A DNA stretch of 64,000 nt, from contig NMRA01000335.1 in the NCBI GenBank assembly GCA_002633005.1, forward strand, positions 272,475 through 336,474, read 5' to 3'. Shown piece by piece: positions 60,701 to 64,000 of the stretch. This DNA comes from Phoronis australis. Taxonomy: Eukaryota; Phoronida; Phoronidae. The number at the start of each line of letters is the position of its first letter. Within the stretch, counting starts at the first letter, position 1. Position numbers and translations under genes: made by a program. The notes under the pieces were generated by a model that did no database searches, was not told where the DNA came from, and saw only the letters and a list, made by a program, of their open reading frames with translations.

Positions 60701-63330
60701 TCACATTAAATAAATTTAGTAAAAATTTACCACTATGTCCATAAATTCTGTTTAGTCATTCATGGCAGAACTGATCTATTTTTTATGAAAATTGTCTTTT
60801 ACGACGTTTGGGGCTCTATCTGTTAATCAAGCCTAGACGGTACAATTAAGTCATTTTGAATACAGCGAGGTAGATGCATTTATTAGGCACCCAAGGCAAA
60901 ACAAAACACGAGCCGCTCGAAGATCAAGCGCCGCTGAAATTTAACCACATTGTTAATTTTGTTCAATAAATTTGAAAACAGTTACAAATATCTCCCATGG
61001 CTGTTGTAACTGAATATGAGAAATTTTGTTTAGACAAAGAAACCGCCCAAGTCCAACACGCTACAATGGGATATACACTTCTGGCTTGGGAAAACAACAT
61101 CGCAGGTAAGTCCTATAATCATTCGGTTCCTAGCAAGTCAAAGGTTTCGCCCAACCTCGTCCCAAAGCCTCAAGATGGCGCTGGTCGGTTTAGCAAATGG
61201 CTAGGTGGTACTCGGAGTTTCAGAAAAGTAGTGATACACTGCAACAGTACAGATTTGGGGCTTGAAAAACCAGATCGAGTCAGCTCCAACAGTGTTCCAC
61301 AGGATGTAAAAAACATGAAAATTTGAAGAGTATAATGGGTCAAAGACTTCAAAAACCTTGCAAGAAATCTATTGAAACTGATTCCAAAGTCAAGTTTCCC
61401 ACCTTTTACAACTATGCCGGAAGTGCATCCAGCTACTTAAAAACGAGCAAAATGTGCCAAAACAGCAGTTTTCACTCCAAATCCCCCATTTGCATGGGAT
61501 TACTAAAAACTGAGAGATAGCGCATCCAGACTGTTAAAACTCTCCACATTCTAGCAATCACGTGAAAGAAAGTGGGTGTCGATTACTTTGTACATGGCTC
61601 AGTGTAGCCCCCAGCCGCCCTGTGCACCGCCCATAGACCATGGCCGGCGCAGCACGGAAAAAAGTGGGGCACTATAGCCCCCCAGCCCCCTAAAACTCAC
61701 CCCCATGGATTAGCCAGATTTTTCACAAATCCGAAGAGTCTGAAGGGTATGAATTTCCGGCTAAATTACAACTTCCCACTTGCAAGCCACGACTGAGCAA
61801 AAAGTGGGTCAATGGGTCAACAGCTGACAATTTTTCACTCCAAAAACATATTCAAAACTGAATCAAGCAAATGCCATTCGTAGTCTTCACATGCAGAACA
61901 GAACTTGACATGCCCAGCCAAACCAGCAAGCGCCAATTTTTAATGAAACTGGGGCTGCAAACTCAACCGCCGTGGCTCAAAAAACTATTGGTGCTAAACC
62001 GATCACCGCCATTCCAAGCCTTGGGGACGAGGCAGAGGTGTTGCTTACTTCTCAACAGTCCTATACTAAAACCCGCATTTTGCCGGCAGCAAATAATTTA
62101 TGTCCGGTGTTCTCTCGTATTATTCTACTTCATCCATAATTTGAAAAAATGAGGCTGTTTTCATGATATGCAAATCCATTAAGCACATATAGACATTCCG
62201 ATATGCCACAACACCGAATCTCGAACGTACAATCAACATCAACCAAGGTAATGGTTGGCCTGTCCACAACGGTCTCACATATCTGTGTAATGCCTCTTGG
62301 CGCTTTCTGGGCTATGTATATTCATTGTATTGGAGATTTCGTAATAAACATTAAAAAAGTCTATGTAACGCCAAAGGGTTATCTAACGAGTGCATTTTTG
62401 TGCGTTGAATATGTGCAGCAAAAGAAATTTAATTATGCGTGTTGACTAAAAGCAAAAGTGTGCATTGGATGATCACATTTCAACGCACATAATGGTACTC
62501 ATTTAAGAACCATTTGGTGTTTCACATTTGTAACTCCTTCATCAAGCGGACTTCCCATCTCAAATCGTTTCTAGGACGAAGCTGGTGTAGCCGCTTACAA
62601 GACAGTTGAACTGGATGATTCGCTTGGTGGCGCCCCGGTGCAGCATCGCGAGGTCCAGGACCATGAGTCCAGGAAGTTCTTGTCTTNTTACGCATCACAA
62701 ACTAAGCAGTGGAGTATTATAATTAATTGCCCTACAAACCTTCTTTTGGCAACAAGCTATCAAACAGAAATTGATCATGACATAGATGATGGATTTCAGC
62801 TCGGTCACAAGAGAATAAGACTAGTTAACCACAGTTATATTTATTTTACATTTGACCCTAACTGCAGTTGATATTGAAACTTGGATGATTTGAGAAGCCG
62901 AAACGTCATGAAAATTCGTAATCTTCGTCTTTGCACGATGAATCGTTTCTTGAAAACCAAACTTAATGAGGTTGCGTCAAAATCTGATACACAGTGAACA
63001 GGTAATTTTATTTGACAATCTGAGTAATAATACAGAAAGCGCCTCACGCCCATTGGCAAACGCTTCAATAAAAACTGTCAGTACTGAACAAACATAAGGC
63101 TGTCAGCTCCAGTGATAACTTTTCACGTTGTTATTATGTATTATGCAGACTCAGCTAAGATCATATTAATTATGTAAACTTCAGCAACAACAAACACGAG
63201 AATCAAATTACACATACATTGCAGATATCTAGATGGTGGTATTGAGTCCGGATTCCGAAAAGTCGAACGCGGTGTTTATCAGAAGAGACTTCTGCAAATT
63301 AAAGGGAAACGGAATGTTCGTGTCAGACAG
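45663..63330 (+). CDS. Gelsolin-family actin-binding protein, first domain (5' part of gene; runs off the right edge)
   Basis: Exons 45663-45734, 54989-55063, 61034-61105, 62575-62708 and 63225-63330 join in frame to 153 residues. They read [80 protein letters not shown] and [10 protein letters not shown], then [10 protein letters not shown]. This is nearly all of gelsolin domain G1, which binds actin and severs or caps filaments in a calcium-dependent way. The calcium-ligating GD of YSGDSY and the acidic pair of QDEAG are kept. No signal peptide precedes it, so a cytoplasmic form is expected. Whether the full protein is gelsolin, villin, severin or CapG-like depends on exons beyond the window. 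Introns are large (9.3, 5.9, 1.5 and 0.5 kb). Confidence 0.92.
46530..46663. repeat. Inverted repeat CGTCACCGCGAGA, 134 bp apart
   Basis: CGTCACCGCGAGA at 46530-46542 and its exact complement at 46651-46663 bracket about 108 bases; possible small inverted-repeat element. Confidence 0.5.
46800..47200 (+). repeat. SINE-like repeat with tRNA-like 3' part (copy 1)
   Basis: Contains CAATAAAACACAAAAAATGTG and CAATTCTCGCCGTTG, then GGTAGAGTTGG and a clear B box GGGTTCGATTCC at 47078. The same order occurs at 57290-57600. Confidence 0.6.
48145..48272. mobile_element. Inverted-repeat element (copy 2)
   Basis: Starts GTTCAGTAGCACTAGAACC and ends GGTCTAAGCGTTATTGAAC; interior CACGGCAATATCTCACGTAA. Confidence 0.75.
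48300..48345. repeat. Fragment related to the inverted-repeat family
   Basis: AATCTCGCGAAACGACAAGAC resembles the interior AATCTCGCGAAGTCTTG of copy 2. Confidence 0.3.
49507..49760. repeat. G-run element fragment with GGCGGATTTAGG end
   Basis: CATAGGCGGATTTAGG followed by G- and C-runs, the same terminus as the 38.1-38.4 kb element in opposite sense; a second G-run lies at 49691-49702. Confidence 0.5.
50215..50285 (+). repeat. tRNA-like SINE head
   Basis: GGTGTGGTGGTAAAGCACGC looks like an A-box arm and GTGAGTTCGAGT like a B box, about 30 bases apart. No complete acceptor stem is seen, so a working tRNA gene is unlikely. Confidence 0.4.
50427..50582. repeat. C/G-run element fragment with TAGATCCGCC end
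   Basis: GGGAGGGGGGC...CCCGACCTCC, then CCTAGATCCGCCACTGC, the inverse of the GGCGGATCTAGG end at 38.07 kb. Confidence 0.45.
51395..51450. repeat. GCGACGCACCGTAGGGGGC repeat
   Basis: Reverse-complement relative of 34155-34275, ending GGGGGGCTATAGCC. Confidence 0.4.
51655..51718. repeat. Truncated inverted-repeat family copy
   Basis: GCCTCGCGAAAACGCAAGACC and GAGATATCACCATGTACTA follow the interior order of copies at 44.6 and 60.3 kb, without the ends. Confidence 0.4.
53002..53047. repeat. Tandem duplication, 23-bp unit
   Basis: GCATGTGAACACTGTATTACCGT is followed at once by the same sequence with one change. Confidence 0.8.
54245..54300. repeat. CA/CG microsatellite
   Basis: Interrupted ACACACGCGCGCACACACAC and CACACACATACACATA run in intron 1 of the gelsolin-like gene. 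Confidence 0.85.
54989..55063 (+). CDS. Gelsolin-like exon 2
   Basis: Encodes [20 protein letters not shown] and YIVLH, 25 codons, acceptor TTATTTCAG, donor CAC|GTGAGT. Confidence 0.92.
56129..56257. mobile_element. Inverted-repeat element (copy 3)
   Basis: TTCAGCAACGCTAGGACCTC at the left and GAGGTCCTAGCGTTACTGAA at the right: ends match as inverted copies over about 19 of 20 bases. Confidence 0.85.
57290..57610 (+). repeat. SINE-like repeat with tRNA-like 3' part (copy 2)
   Basis: GAGCTATAAAACAACAAAATCC, GGCAATTCTCGCAGTTG and GTGGGTTCCATTCCGCGTT parallel the copy at 46.8-47.2 kb in order and spacing. Confidence 0.6.
58752..58802. repeat. G-run fragment with GGACGGATCCAGG end
   Basis: GGACGGATCCAGGATTTTGAG then a G-run; a variant terminus of the 38.1 kb family. 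Confidence 0.4.
58822..58970. mobile_element. Inverted-repeat element, GCGCGCACCCAGCC family (short copy)
   Basis: CATGTGTGCGCCCAGCC at the left and GGGTGCGCGCATACATG at the right, about 150 bp, with GGGGTCTCAAA and TTCGACCCCCGAGCCCC just inside. Confidence 0.65.
59018..59078. repeat. C-run fragment with CCTAAATCCGC end
   Basis: A 14-base C run then CCTAAATCCGCTACTGGG, the right end of the GGCGGATTTAGG family. Confidence 0.5.
59850..59945 (+). repeat. tRNA-like SINE head
   Basis: GTTCCGCTCCGAGCACGGTAAC and a B-box-like GGGTTCGATTACC at 59917 sit about 40 bases apart, followed by a non-tRNA tail with GTGACGGTTCGAAG. Confidence 0.4.
60269..60410. mobile_element. Inverted-repeat element (copy 4)
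   Basis: GTTCAGTAGACGCTAGGACC to GGTCCTAGCGTTACTGAAC, 142 bp, with interior ATACACGGCAATGTCCCACG. Confidence 0.85.
61034..61105 (+). CDS. Gelsolin-like exon 3
   Basis: Encodes [20 protein letters not shown] and TTSQ, 24 codons; acceptor TTTTGTTTAG, donor GCAG|GTAAGT. A longer ORF in another frame across it is a shadow. Confidence 0.92.
61590..61700. repeat. C-rich repeat with GTGCACCGCCCATAG
   Basis: GCCGCCCTGTGCACCGCCCATAG and TATAGCCCCCCAGCCCCC resemble the 34.2 and 51.4 kb repeats loosely. Confidence 0.3.
62575..62708 (+). CDS. Gelsolin-like exon 4 (contains an N)
   Basis: Encodes [37 protein letters not shown], then a codon TNT and YASQTK. A phase-2 end at CA|GTGGAG (62708) joins exactly to exon 5. 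The N at 62687 makes one residue unknown (F, S, Y or C). Confidence 0.85.
62687..62687. other. Single undetermined base in gelsolin exon 4
   Basis: The only N in the window; reading frame and splice phase are intact if it stands for exactly one base. Confidence 0.9.
63225..63330 (+). CDS. Gelsolin-like exon 5 (last in window)
   Basis: Encodes [20 protein letters not shown] and [15 protein letters not shown]; acceptor ACATTGCAG, donor CAG|GTAAAG, phase 0. The next expected exon is not seen before 64000. Confidence 0.9.
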
Positions 63331-63392
63331 GTAAAGTCAATTTATCGTATGGGTAGCCCTACTCACTTTTCAGTAAACTGAGTTCACAATAT

Positions 63393-63800
63393 AATAGAGC
63401 CGTCCCGGATTACACAGCAACACCCGAATCTCGCTGTATTTACCCACGGTGCCGTGAACATCCGTCACGCACATTTGCTGCCTCGCTTTCGTGCCACTGG
63501 AGTTTCACGTGTTACTCGATTTGTTGTTATCAGATTCTTTACAAGTTCTTCTCGTTTGCATTACTATATTCGTCTTTCCAATGCCAACGAAGTATTACTG
63601 TTGTGTTATGGGCTGCAACTCCGACGAGAAAAAGTTTGATAAACTAGCAAATACCAGTGGATGCGTGATCTGACATTTTTCGACTTCCCGACATCAATGA
63701 AAGACAGGAAAATGTGCCTGAGTTCCAAAACGATGTCACGCGCATTCTTATTTCCGGGACAATCGAGTTCTATTGCCGTGTACGACGTGTGACGACCCCA
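63393..63800 (+). mobile_element. THAP-domain transposon fragment (copy 3)
   Basis: Starts GCCGTCCCGGATTACACAG; MPTKYYCCVMGCNSDEKKFD begins at 63581 and, after a frameshift, FFDFPTSMKDRKMC follows, the F-x-FP part of a THAP finger. It lies in a gelsolin intron, sense strand, and is broken by a stop. Confidence 0.65.
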
Positions 63801-64000
63801 TTAGGCGAACAAGGAGTAAACTTCCAAGAACACTCACAGATATAAGCATCTCTGCAAATGGGTATCCTAATATAAGACTATGGAGTTGAGTTGGCTCAAC
63901 CCTAAAATTGCGAATTCGAAAATGTTGCAAGTACGTATTGCCTGTGCCGGACTTGAGATGCCGGCTCATTCGGCAACAATTCATGATCGGATGAGTGTGG

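Noticed and set aside
1-64000. CRISPR array, operon or bacterial defence system
   Set aside because: No spaced direct repeats of that kind, and all supported genes are intron-rich animal genes.

Overview
The window is eukaryotic, almost certainly from an invertebrate animal. Coding sequence is split into short exons of 60-340 bases by introns of 0.5-9 kb with GT/AG borders, the base composition is AT-rich, and the non-coding DNA is full of transposon fragments, small inverted-repeat elements, tRNA-like SINE heads and tandem repeats. The protein families (adhesion GPCR with EGF, pentraxin and HormR domains, a BCMA/TACI-like TNF-receptor cysteine motif, gelsolin) and the transposon families (Penelope-like GIY-YIG, THAP-domain elements) fit a marine deuterostome or lophotrochozoan, but I cannot name the species.

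Three genes are supported by joined exons. (1) 915-6171, + strand: a complete five-exon gene for a 166-residue type I membrane protein with a signal peptide, a cysteine-rich ectodomain whose spacing resembles BCMA/TACI, one membrane helix and a 25-residue tail. (2) 10801-31189, - strand: a 19-exon adhesion GPCR of about 1,050 residues, in order signal peptide, EGF-like, pentraxin, HormR, GAIN/GPS, seven helices and an acidic serine-rich tail. Its GPS has lost the cleavage tripeptide and most cysteines. (3) 45663 to beyond the right edge, + strand: the first five coding exons of a gelsolin-family gene, covering the first gelsolin domain.

Layout: genes 1 and 2 converge across a 4.6 kb gap (6172-10800) that holds a Penelope-like GIY-YIG relic, a THAP element, an unassigned 85-codon ORF and two tandem arrays. 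Genes 2 and 3 diverge from a 14.5 kb stretch (31190-45662) in which I find no convincing protein gene, only G-rich inverted-repeat elements and a possible untranslated exon. Introns of the GPCR contain another GIY-YIG relic, a large fold-back element and short tandem repeats. Introns of the gelsolin gene contain a repeated inverted-repeat element family, a pair of related SINE-like repeats and several tRNA-like heads.

The three genes have no obvious shared pathway; they look like ordinary chromosomal neighbours. I found no bacterial-type operon, CRISPR array or coherent new multi-gene system. The items most worth a second look are the apparently non-cleavable GPS, the small BCMA/TACI-like receptor whose stop codon lies in SINE-like DNA, and a 37-bp satellite that has expanded from a unit found singly elsewhere in the window.
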